From JBBQSN01 sp963825505 (GTDB lineage Bacteria; Actinomycetota; Actinomycetes; Actinomycetales; CAWJMD01): 64,000 nt of DNA. The stretch lies in contig CAWGTL010000003.1 of assembly GCA_963825505.1 (NCBI GenBank), positions 1 through 64,000 on the forward strand. The letters run 5' to 3'. The position numbers and the translations under genes are program-made. Positions 42,097-50,030 of the stretch are shown in pieces. Every line of letters begins with the position of its first letter. Position 1 is the first letter of the stretch. The notes below the pieces were generated by a model. It saw only the letters and a list, made by a program, of their open reading frames with translations. It ran no database searches and was not told the origin of the DNA.

Positions 42097-44484
42097 ATGG
42101 TGACCAGGCCGCCCGTCCAGGACGTCGACGACTCCGCCCTCGAGGTGACCCCGCAGAAGCACTCGGCAGCCGGACCCGAGGCCGTGGCGATCTCGCTGCG
42201 CAAGGCCGTCGGGAACATGGGGCCGGTGCGCGCGGCCAAGGCCCTGCTCGCCCTGAACCAGACCGACGGCTTCGACTGCATGAGCTGCGCGTGGCCCGAT
42301 CCGCTCGCCGGCGAGCGGCACACGGCGGAGTTCTGCGAGAACGGTGCGAAGGCCGTGGCCCACGAGGGCCAGCGCGCCCTGGTCGGGCCGGAGTTCTTCG
42401 CCCGGTACTCGGTGGACGACATCGCCGCGGCGTCGGGGTACTGGCTCGAGCAGCAGGGCCGTCTCGCCCATCCGGTGGTCAAGCGGGCGGGTTCGAGCCA
42501 CTACGAGGCGATCTCGTGGCAGGACGCTTTCGACCTGGTCGCCGAGCACCTGAACCGGCTCGACTCCCCCGACCGGGCCGCGTTCTACACCTCCGGCCGC
42601 GCGTCGAACGAGGTGGCGTTCCTCTACCAGCTGTTCGCCCGCGCCTTCGGGACGAACAACCTGCCCGACTGCTCGAACATGTGCCACGAGTCGACCTCGG
42701 TCGCCCTGGCCGAGACCATCGGCATCGGCAAGGCCTCGGTGTCGCTGCAGGACCTGCAGGAGGCCGAGCTGATCATGATCAGCGGCCAGAACCCGGGGAC
42801 GAACCACCCGCGGATGCTGTCGGCCCTGCAGATCGCCAAGCGCGACGGCGCGAGGATCATCGCGATCAACCCGCTGCGCGAGGCCGGTCTCCAGGGCTTC
42901 ATGAACCCGCAGGAGCCGCTCGGGATGGCGGGAAGGACCTTCGACCTGGCCGACCTGTACCTGCAGGTCCGCAGCGGCGGCGACCTCGCGCTCTACCAGG
43001 GCCTGGCCCGCCTCCTGCTCGAGGCCGACGACGCCGCCCCCGGCACCGTGGTCGACCGCGCCTTCATCGAGCAGCACACGGTCGGCTTCGCCGAGTGGGA
43101 GCAGCACGTGCGCTCCGTCGACTGGGACGACGTGCTCGCCGCGACGGGCCTGCGGATGGGCGAGATCCGCGAGGCGGCCTCGATGATGGCCACCTCGACG
43201 AGGACGGTGAGCTGCTGGGCGATGGGCATCACCCAGCACCACAACGCGGTGAACACGATCAAGGAGTTCGTCAACGTCGCGTTCCTGCAGGGCATGGTCG
43301 GCAAGCCGGGCGCGGGCCTGTTCCCGGTGCGGGGCCACTCGAACGTGCAGGGCGACCGCACGATGGGCATCTGGGAGAAGTCCCCTGACTCCTTCCTCGA
43401 CGCCCTCGGCGCCGAGTTCGGCTTCCAGCCGCCGCGCGAGCACGGCCACGACAGCGTCGACACCGTGCGGGCCATGCGCGACGGGAAGGTCCGGGTCTTC
43501 ATGGGCCTCGGCGGCAACTTCGTCTCGGCGATGTCGGACACCGAGGCCACCGAGCACGCGCTGCGGCAGACGTCGCTGACCGTCCAGGTCTCCACCAAGC
43601 TGAACCGCTCCCACGGCGTGACGGGGGCCGAGGCGCTGATCCTGCCGACGCTGGGTCGCACCGAGATCGACCGCACCGGCGGGCACGAGCAGTACGTGAC
43701 CGTGGAGGACTCGGTCTGCAACGTGCACGCCTCGCGGGGTCGGGTCGAGCCCGTCGCGGCGCACCTGCGCTCCGAGGTCGACATCGTCAGCGGCATCGCG
43801 GCGGCGACCCTCGGGGACAGGTACGGCATCCGCTGGGAGACCTTCCCCACCGACTACGACGAGGTCCGGCGGCACATCTCGCGGGTGGTGCCGGGCTGCG
43901 AGGGCTACATCGAGAAGGTCGCCCGCCCAGGCGGTTTCGTGCTCCCGCACCCACCGCGTGACTCGCGGACGTTCCCCACCAAGGCGGGAAGGGGGATCTT
44001 CACGGTGAGCCCGCTGCAGGTCGTGCAGGTGCCGGAGGGCCGCCTGGTGCTCCAGTCGCTGCGGAGCCACGACCAGTTCAACACGACCGTCTACGGCCTG
44101 GACGACCGCTACCGGGGCATCCACCAGGGCCGTCGGGTGGTCTTCGTCAACGCCGAGGACCTGCGCGAGCTCGGGCGGCACGACGGCGAGGTCGTCGACC
44201 TGGTGAGCGAGTGGGAGGACGGGGTCGAGCGCTGCGCCAAGGAGTTCCGGCTCGTGGCGTACGACACCCCCAAGGGCTGCGCGGCCGCGTACTACCCCGA
44301 GACCAACCCGCTGGTGCCGCTGGACTCCGTCGCCGAGGCGAGCAACACGCCCACGTCGAAGTGGGTGGTCGTCCGCCTCGAGGACCACGACCCCGCCCGG
44401 TCGACCCCCGCCCGCACGGACGGCGCGCACGCACCGGAGGGCCAGGAGCAGCGGCCCTCACCCCTGCCCCACCACCAGAGCTGA
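42097..44484 (+). CDS. FdhF/YdeP family molybdopterin oxidoreductase
   Basis: 795-residue molybdopterin oxidoreductase of the YdeP-like branch related to formate dehydrogenase FdhF. Seen: GFDCMSCAWPDP and EFCENG supplying Cys near the N-terminus for an Fe-S cluster, SGQNPGTNHPRMLSAL and IIAINPLREAGLQGF for cofactor binding, GHSNVQGDRTMG, and the C-terminal molybdopterin dinucleotide domain (SHDQFNTTVYGLDDRYRGI). No selenocysteine TGA is needed. Members are assumed to oxidise formate or related small acids, but substrates are mostly unproven. Convergent with an OFA-type (oxalate/formate) transporter, which supports formate or oxalate chemistry; PurU in this window makes formate. Confidence 0.92.
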   Translation: MVTRPPVQDVDDSALEVTPQKHSAAGPEAVAISLRKAVGNMGPVRAAKALLALNQTDGFDCMSCAWPDPLAGERHTAEFCENGAKAVAHEGQRALVGPEFFARYSVDDIAAASGYWLEQQGRLAHPVVKRAGSSHYEAISWQDAFDLVAEHLNRLDSPDRAAFYTSGRASNEVAFLYQLFARAFGTNNLPDCSNMCHESTSVALAETIGIGKASVSLQDLQEAELIMISGQNPGTNHPRMLSALQIAKRDGARIIAINPLREAGLQGFMNPQEPLGMAGRTFDLADLYLQVRSGGDLALYQGLARLLLEADDAAPGTVVDRAFIEQHTVGFAEWEQHVRSVDWDDVLAATGLRMGEIREAASMMATSTRTVSCWAMGITQHHNAVNTIKEFVNVAFLQGMVGKPGAGLFPVRGHSNVQGDRTMGIWEKSPDSFLDALGAEFGFQPPREHGHDSVDTVRAMRDGKVRVFMGLGGNFVSAMSDTEATEHALRQTSLTVQVSTKLNRSHGVTGAEALILPTLGRTEIDRTGGHEQYVTVEDSVCNVHASRGRVEPVAAHLRSEVDIVSGIAAATLGDRYGIRWETFPTDYDEVRRHISRVVPGCEGYIEKVARPGGFVLPHPPRDSRTFPTKAGRGIFTVSPLQVVQVPEGRLVLQSLRSHDQFNTTVYGLDDRYRGIHQGRRVVFVNAEDLRELGRHDGEVVDLVSEWEDGVERCAKEFRLVAYDTPKGCAAAYYPETNPLVPLDSVAEASNTPTSKWVVVRLEDHDPARSTPARTDGAHAPEGQEQRPSPLPHHQS

Positions 44485-44515
44485 GCCCGGGCGCGAGCCC
44501 GCGGGTGCCGACGGC

Positions 44516-44617
44516 TCAGCCGCCGAACAGCGACGAGGCCTTGACCAGGGTCTGGTAGACGCCGTAGGCCAGCGGGACGCCCACCAGCGCCCACGCGACG
44601 GCGAGCCGTGCACTCAT
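44516..44617 (-). CDS. 33-residue MFS transporter small subunit
   Basis: Tiny gene overlapping the MFS transporter stop by four bases (ATGA). The product has one transmembrane helix (LAVAWALVGVPLAYGVYQTLVKA). It matches the short single-helix proteins that accompany OFA-family MFS transporters. It is easily missed because of its length. Presumed to bind or stabilise the transporter. Confidence 0.75.
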   Translation of the reverse strand: MSARLAVAWALVGVPLAYGVYQTLVKASSLFGG

Positions 44618-46035
44618 CGTGAGACCTCCTTCTCGTGCGCGGCGCTCGCGTCGAGCGCGTCGGAGTCGGGCTCGTGGAAGCGCTCGGCCACGGGGCGCAC
44701 CAGCAGGTTCGCCACGAAGCCGACCGCGAGCACGGCGACCATGGTGAGCAGCGCCGGCCGGTAGGCGGCCGCGGTGAGCTCGCCGGGCGTGCCCTGCGCG
44801 TCCAGGAACGAGTTGACGATCAGCGGGCCGGCCACGCCGGCCGCCGACCAGGCGGTGAGCAGCCGACCGTGGATCGCGCCCACCTGGAAGGTGCCGAACA
44901 GGTCGCGCAGGTACGCCGGGACGGTGGCGAAGCCACCGCCGTAGAACGACAGGATCACCACGGCGAGCAGGACGAACAGCGCGGTCGCCGTCGAGCCGGC
45001 GAGGGCCAGCGCGAGGTACGCGACCATGCCGACGCCGAGGTACACCATGTAGATCGGCTTGCGGCCGATCACGTCCGAGGTCGACGACCAGACGAACCGG
45101 CCGGCCATGTTGGCCATGGAGAGGATGCCGACGAAACCGCCTGCGACAGCGGCCGAGACAGCCGACGTGCTCCCCTCGCGGAAGAAGTCCTGGATCATCG
45201 GCGAGGCCTGCTCGAGGATGCCGATGCCGGCGGTGACGTTGCAGAACAGGACGACCCACAGCAGCCAGAACTGCGGCGTGCGGATCGCGTTCGCCGCGGA
45301 GACGTTCGAGGTGGTCACGAGCTTCTTCTCCGCCACGGTCGACGGGTCGAAGCCCTCCGGCGTCCAGCCCTGCGCCGGGACGCGCACGGTGAACGCGCCG
45401 AACATCATGTACGCCAGGTACACCGCACCGAGGGTGACGAACAGCATCGCCACGGCCGAGCCGGACGCGACCGAGGTCGGGTCCGACGGGTCGAAACCGC
45501 TGTCGTAGCGCTGCAGCAGGGCGGTCGAGACGGGGCTGGCGATGAGCGCGCCCCCGCCGAAGCCCATGATCGCCATGCCGGTCGCCAGGCCCGGGCGGTC
45601 GGGGAACCACTTGATCAGCGTGGAGACCGGGGAGATGTACCCGATGCCGAGCCCGATGCCGCCGATGACGCCGTAGCCGAGGTACAGCAACCAGAGCTGG
45701 CCGGTGGCGATGCCCAGGGCGCCGACGCCGAAGCCGGTGGCCCAGAAGCACGCTGCGGTGAACATCGCGGCCCTCGGCCCGTTGCGGTCGACCCACGTGC
45801 CCATCACCGCGGCCGACAGCCCGAGCATCACGATCGCGATCGAGAAGATCACGCCGATCTGGGTGAGGTTCGCGTCGAAGTGCTCGACCAGCGCCGTCTT
45901 GTACACGCTCGTGGCGTACGCCTGGCCGATGCACAGGTGCACCGCCAGGGCCGCCGGTGGGATCAGCCAGCGGTTGAAGCCCGGACCTGCCACGGAGCGC
46001 TCGCGCGAGAGCAGCCCCGACACCGTCGTCGTCAT
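44614..46035 (-). CDS. OFA family MFS transporter (oxalate/formate antiporter-like)
   Basis: 473 residues, twelve predicted transmembrane helices, with MFS loop signatures MGTWVDRNGPRAAM and SSTSDVIGRKPIYMVYLGVG. The N-terminal HLCIGQAYATSVY and YLGYGVIGGIGLGIGYISPVSTLIKWFPDRPGLATG are typical of the oxalate/formate antiporter group, which exchanges small monocarboxylates or dicarboxylates. ATG at 46035 lies six bases after GACATT. Followed by a coupled 33-residue subunit and facing the FdhF/YdeP gene. Confidence 0.92.
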   Translation of the reverse strand: MTTTVSGLLSRERSVAGPGFNRWLIPPAALAVHLCIGQAYATSVYKTALVEHFDANLTQIGVIFSIAIVMLGLSAAVMGTWVDRNGPRAAMFTAACFWATGFGVGALGIATGQLWLLYLGYGVIGGIGLGIGYISPVSTLIKWFPDRPGLATGMAIMGFGGGALIASPVSTALLQRYDSGFDPSDPTSVASGSAVAMLFVTLGAVYLAYMMFGAFTVRVPAQGWTPEGFDPSTVAEKKLVTTSNVSAANAIRTPQFWLLWVVLFCNVTAGIGILEQASPMIQDFFREGSTSAVSAAVAGGFVGILSMANMAGRFVWSSTSDVIGRKPIYMVYLGVGMVAYLALALAGSTATALFVLLAVVILSFYGGGFATVPAYLRDLFGTFQVGAIHGRLLTAWSAAGVAGPLIVNSFLDAQGTPGELTAAAYRPALLTMVAVLAVGFVANLLVRPVAERFHEPDSDALDASAAHEKEVSR

Positions 46036-46226
46036 GTCCACAATGTCGCTCTCACCCGCCCGGGCCGCCCGCCGAGGGCGTCGGGGGTGCGCACGGGTGC
46101 GCCGAGCGGTGGTCCTGGCGCGACGAACGGCATCCGGTCGCCGCTGGTCGGACGCAGCCGCGCGTCCCGCCCGGTCGGCCTGCCGGTCCTGCGCGAGGTT
46201 GCTACGGTCCCCGCAGGAGGCCACCG

Positions 46227-47177
46227 ATGTCGATGCCACGCCCCGCCGGTCCAGGCCGCGCGGACGCCACCCCCGCCACGCGGTCGAGGTGGGACGCCCT
46301 GCGCACCGGGGCGACCGGTGGCGCACGGGCCGCGGGGGCGGCCGCGAAGGCGGTGCTGAGCCCGAACGGCGTCCGCGGCCTGGCCGTCGAGGCGGCCTGG
46401 GGCGCCGCGCACCTCGCGGTCTACCCGCTGGGCCTGGTGCGGGAGCGGCACCGCGAGCACGACCGCTACCGGCTGGAGGGCATGGGCCCCGCCCAGCGCG
46501 GGCTGCTCGTCGGAGACGTGGAGGCTGCGGGCACCCCGATCCTGCTGCTGCACGGCATGGTCGACAACCGCTCGGTCTTCACCCTGCTGCGCCGCGGCCT
46601 GCGCCGCCGCGGCTTCGGCCGGGTGCTGACGCTGAACTACTCCCCCACCACCAACGACGTCCGTGCCGCTGCGCGCGACCTCGCGCTGCAGATCGAGAGC
46701 CTCTGCGAGCAGACGGGGTACGAGCGCATCCACGTGGTGGGTCACAGCATGGGCGGCCTGATCGCGCGCTACTACGTGCAGTGCCTGGGCGGCGACGAGC
46801 GCGTCGACACCCTCGTCACGCTGGCGACGCCGCACGCCGGGACGATGACCGCGCACCTGGTGAGCACCACGCTGACCCGCCAGCTGAGGCCCGGCAGCGA
46901 CCTGATGGCCGAGCTCGACGCCCCGGTCGACCGCTGCCGCACCCGGTTCATCGCCTACTGGTCGGACCTCGACCAGATGATCGTGCCCCAGCGGCGCGCC
47001 CGGGTGGTCCACCCGGACCTGTCGGTGCGCAACCACCTGGTGCGAGGTGCCGGGCACATGTCGCTGCCGGTCTCGCCGCGGCTCGTGCACGAGATCAGCT
47101 CGGCCCTCAGCCAGCTCTCCGCCGACGGCAGCACCGACACCCGCGGAGTCACGGCGCTGCGCCCGGCCGGCACCTGA
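46227..47177 (+). CDS. Alpha/beta-hydrolase (LipA-like lipase/esterase)
   Basis: 316 residues. A helical Ala/Arg-rich N-terminus precedes a class 2 lipase-type domain: ILLLHGMVDNRSVF (oxyanion hole), nucleophile in VVGHSMGGLIARYYVQ, acid in YWSDLDQMIVP, and His in GAGHMSLP. No clear signal peptide. AGGAGG seven bases before the ATG at 46227 and TACGGT at 46203. Likely hydrolyses lipid or ester substrates; specificity unknown. Stops immediately beside the convergent gene (TGATCA junction). Confidence 0.85.
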   Translation: MSMPRPAGPGRADATPATRSRWDALRTGATGGARAAGAAAKAVLSPNGVRGLAVEAAWGAAHLAVYPLGLVRERHREHDRYRLEGMGPAQRGLLVGDVEAAGTPILLLHGMVDNRSVFTLLRRGLRRRGFGRVLTLNYSPTTNDVRAAARDLALQIESLCEQTGYERIHVVGHSMGGLIARYYVQCLGGDERVDTLVTLATPHAGTMTAHLVSTTLTRQLRPGSDLMAELDAPVDRCRTRFIAYWSDLDQMIVPQRRARVVHPDLSVRNHLVRGAGHMSLPVSPRLVHEISSALSQLSADGSTDTRGVTALRPAGT

Positions 47178-47450
47178 TCAGCTGTTGCGCAACGCCTTGA
47201 TCAGGTCGGCCTTCTTCATCCTCGACCGGCCCTCGACGCCGATCTCGGCGGCGCGCCTGCGCAGGTCCGCCACCGTCCAGTCGTCGTAGTCGCCGGACGA
47301 GCCGCCCTTCTTCCCCACCGCCGTGCGCGAGGTGTTCGCGGCGGCGTTGGCGATGCGGGCGGACTTCTGCTTGCTGTTGCCCTCGTCCCGCAGCGCCTCG
47401 TACAGCTCGGGGTCCTTGACGCTCGGCCCGGGTCCCTTGCGCGTCGGCAT
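47178..47450 (-). CDS. Rho N-terminal-like (DUF7218) small protein
   Basis: 90 residues: an N-terminal DUF7218-like segment (GPGPSVKDPELYEALRDEGNSKQKSARIANA) and a C-terminal Rho_N/SAP-like helix-extended-helix motif (DDWTVADLRRRAAEIGVEGRSRMKKADLIKAL) that binds nucleic acid. GGAGGTGG precedes the ATG. Common in soil actinobacteria; role unknown, perhaps a DNA/RNA-binding stress protein. Confidence 0.85.
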   Translation of the reverse strand: MPTRKGPGPSVKDPELYEALRDEGNSKQKSARIANAAANTSRTAVGKKGGSSGDYDDWTVADLRRRAAEIGVEGRSRMKKADLIKALRNS

Positions 47451-47527
47451 CACGCCACCTCCGTGTCGTCGGCTGGTGCGTCCACCGTGCGCTCGCGCGC
47501 CGGCGCCCGCAACCGGAAGCGGGGACG

Positions 47528-49945
47528 TCAGACGTCGAGCTCGACCCGGAAGCCGCTCCCGCTGTTGGCGAACCGCACGACACCACCGTGGACGGCGACC
47601 TCGGAGCCGTCGACCACCACCGTCGCCGGCGAGGCCCCGTGCAGCACCAGGCCGAACCGCTCGCGTCGGTGCTCCGGGTAGCCGTCGCCGGCCACGACGC
47701 CCTCCACCACGACGCGGCTCCCCGAGCGGGTCACGGTGGTCGTCGTCCGACGGAACGCGCCGTCGCGCAGCGCCAGGGTGAGGCCGTCGTCCTCGACCAG
47801 CCTGCTCGTGCGCGTCCCGTCGCCCCGTGGGACGAACAGGTGCAGCTCGATCTCGTCCGGGTGGTGCCCGTCGGTGGACGCCGGCGCGTGCGGCCACATC
47901 GGCACGACGGCACCGGCGCGGGCGTAGACCGGGATCCGGTCCATCGGGGTCGGCGCCACCACGAACCTCGTGCCCTCGTGCACCTCGTCGGTGTGCCAGT
48001 CGTACCAGTCACCTGCGGGCAGGTAGACCTGCCGGGCCGTGCACCCGGCCGAGGTCACGGGCGCCACGAGCAGGTCGCGGCCGAACAGGTACTGGTCGTC
48101 GAGGTCGGCCACCAGCGGGTCGTCCTGGTGGTCGAAGACGAGCGGACGCTGCACGGGCTCGCCGGTCTCGCAGGCGTCGAGGAACGCGGAGTACACGTAC
48201 GGCAGCAGCCGGTAGCGCAGGACCACCGCCTCGCGGACAATGTCGAGCACGTGGTCGCCGAAGGCCCAGGCGTACTGGTCGACGTTGCCGATCTCGGAGT
48301 GGTTGCGGCAGAACGGCGTCAGCACCCCGTACTGCATCCAGCGAAGGAACAGCTCGGCGTCGGTGCCGCCCTGGAAGCCGCCCACGTCGGCGCCGACGAA
48401 GGGCTGGCCGGACACGCCCATCCCGGCGCCCATCGGGATCCCCACCCACAGGTGGTCCCAGCGGGACTGGTTGTCCCCCATCCAGTTCGCGGCGTGCCGC
48501 TGGATGCCGGCGGAGCCTGCCCGCGACAGGATGAAGGTGCGCAGCTCGGGCATGGCCTGCAGCAGGCCCTCCTGCGTCGCCATCGCCATCAGCAGGGCGT
48601 ACTGGTTGTGGAACTGCTCGTGCGAGGCCGCACCGCGGTCGAACAGCATCCGCTGCGGTGGGATGCTCCCGGTGGCGGGCTCGTTCATGTCGTTCCAGAT
48701 GCCGGCCAGCCCGGAGGCCACGTGCTCGGCGTTCAGACGCCCCCACCACCGGCGCGCCTCCTCGGTGACGAAATCGGGGAAGACCGTGTCGCCGGGCCAC
48801 ACCTGGCCGATGTACAGGTCGCCTCCCTCGGTACGGCAGAACACGCCCTCTTCGCGCCCGTCGTCGAAGACGGCGTACCCCGGCTCGCGCTTGACGCCGG
48901 GGTCGATGATGGTGATGACGCGGAAACCCTTCTCCCGCAATCGCTCCAGCATGCCGGATGGGTCCGGGAAGCGGTCGCGGTCCCAGGTGAAGACGCGGTA
49001 GCCGTCCATGTACTCGATGTCGAGCCACAACGCGTCGCACGGGATCCCGGCGTCGCGGTGGCGGCGGCCGATCTCCTCCACCGCGTCCTGGGTGTAGGCG
49101 AACCACCGGCACTGGTGGTAGCCCAGGGCCCACAGCGGCGGCGGGGACGCGCGCCCGGTGAGGTGCGTGTACCGCTCCAGGATCGCGGGCATCGACGGAC
49201 CGGCGAACACGTACTCGCGATACTGCCCGCCAGCGAACGACACCCGGAACTCCGTGGGAGACGACAGCTCGTACGTGCCCCGGTACCCGTTGTCCACGAA
49301 GGAGCCGGCCATGCCACCGGTCGGACGCGCCTGGTGGTACAGCAGCGGGATGTTCACGTAGTACGGGTCGAACTCCACGCTCGTCCGGTCGCCGCGCGGG
49401 TCGCCCGGCTCGCGCCCGGCGGTGAACTCCGCCGAGGCGTCGGGGTTGAGCACGTCGGTGTTCCAGAGCGTGAAGTCGCGCCCACGGCGGTTGTGGCGAC
49501 CGCCCTTCTCCCCCAGCCCGAAGAAGGCGTCCTCGGGACGGCAGCGCCGTCGGAACGTGAACGCGTCGTTGAGCGTGGCGTAGGCCCAGTACCGACCGTC
49601 GGCGTCGGCCGCGGTCTCGAGCACGACCGTGCCGTCGGCCCGGTGCACGTCGACCCGGAACGGGTCGAGCCACACCGACACCACCAGGTCGGCGGTCACC
49701 AGCCGCACGCGGTCGTCGTCCCGCTCCACCCGGTGCTCGACCGTCTCGGCCAACGGGTCGACGCAGACCGCGAAGGTCGGTTCGTCGTCGACCCGTCCAC
49801 CCCGGCTCATCGTCAGCCGGACGACGTCGGCGGCGACCACCTCCAGGTGGAGCTGCTCGCCGTGCACGTCGGCCACCAGCCCGCGAGCGCTCTCGCGGAC
49901 GGCGGTGACGCGTTCGAACCGGACGTAGTGGTCGGTGCGCAGCAT
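47528..49945 (-). CDS. Glycoside hydrolase family 31 (alpha-glucosidase/xylosidase type)
   Basis: 805 residues: N-terminal galactose-mutarotase-like domain, then a TIM barrel with DALWLDIEYMDGYRVFTWD, the nucleophile Asp in GIWNDMNEP, acid/base Asp in WMGDNQS, VGADVGGF and a C-terminal beta-sandwich. No signal peptide, so it acts inside the cell on imported oligosaccharides. The ATG at 49945 is six bases after CACGGT (leaderless-like); an in-frame upstream start at 49984 runs into a terminator hairpin. Substrate likely alpha-glucoside, not certain. Confidence 0.93.
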   Translation of the reverse strand: MLRTDHYVRFERVTAVRESARGLVADVHGEQLHLEVVAADVVRLTMSRGGRVDDEPTFAVCVDPLAETVEHRVERDDDRVRLVTADLVVSVWLDPFRVDVHRADGTVVLETAADADGRYWAYATLNDAFTFRRRCRPEDAFFGLGEKGGRHNRRGRDFTLWNTDVLNPDASAEFTAGREPGDPRGDRTSVEFDPYYVNIPLLYHQARPTGGMAGSFVDNGYRGTYELSSPTEFRVSFAGGQYREYVFAGPSMPAILERYTHLTGRASPPPLWALGYHQCRWFAYTQDAVEEIGRRHRDAGIPCDALWLDIEYMDGYRVFTWDRDRFPDPSGMLERLREKGFRVITIIDPGVKREPGYAVFDDGREEGVFCRTEGGDLYIGQVWPGDTVFPDFVTEEARRWWGRLNAEHVASGLAGIWNDMNEPATGSIPPQRMLFDRGAASHEQFHNQYALLMAMATQEGLLQAMPELRTFILSRAGSAGIQRHAANWMGDNQSRWDHLWVGIPMGAGMGVSGQPFVGADVGGFQGGTDAELFLRWMQYGVLTPFCRNHSEIGNVDQYAWAFGDHVLDIVREAVVLRYRLLPYVYSAFLDACETGEPVQRPLVFDHQDDPLVADLDDQYLFGRDLLVAPVTSAGCTARQVYLPAGDWYDWHTDEVHEGTRFVVAPTPMDRIPVYARAGAVVPMWPHAPASTDGHHPDEIELHLFVPRGDGTRTSRLVEDDGLTLALRDGAFRRTTTTVTRSGSRVVVEGVVAGDGYPEHRRERFGLVLHGASPATVVVDGSEVAVHGGVVRFANSGSGFRVELDV

Positions 49946-49970
49946 CGGGCCACCGTGCCAGCAACCGCTC

Positions 49971-50022
49971 CGACCTGTCACCACCAGGTCAGGCTCGAGG
50001 CCCTCGCGGTGGTGACAGGTCG
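49971..50022. terminator. Perfect palindrome, terminator after subtilase gene
   Basis: 15-bp perfect arms CGACCTGTCACCACC (49971-49985) and complement (50008-50022) with a 22-nt loop. It begins nine bases beyond the subtilase stop and just upstream of the GH31 start. Unrelated in sequence to the repeats at 2025 and 3206. Confidence 0.7.
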
Positions 50023-50030
50023 TCGAGGCG

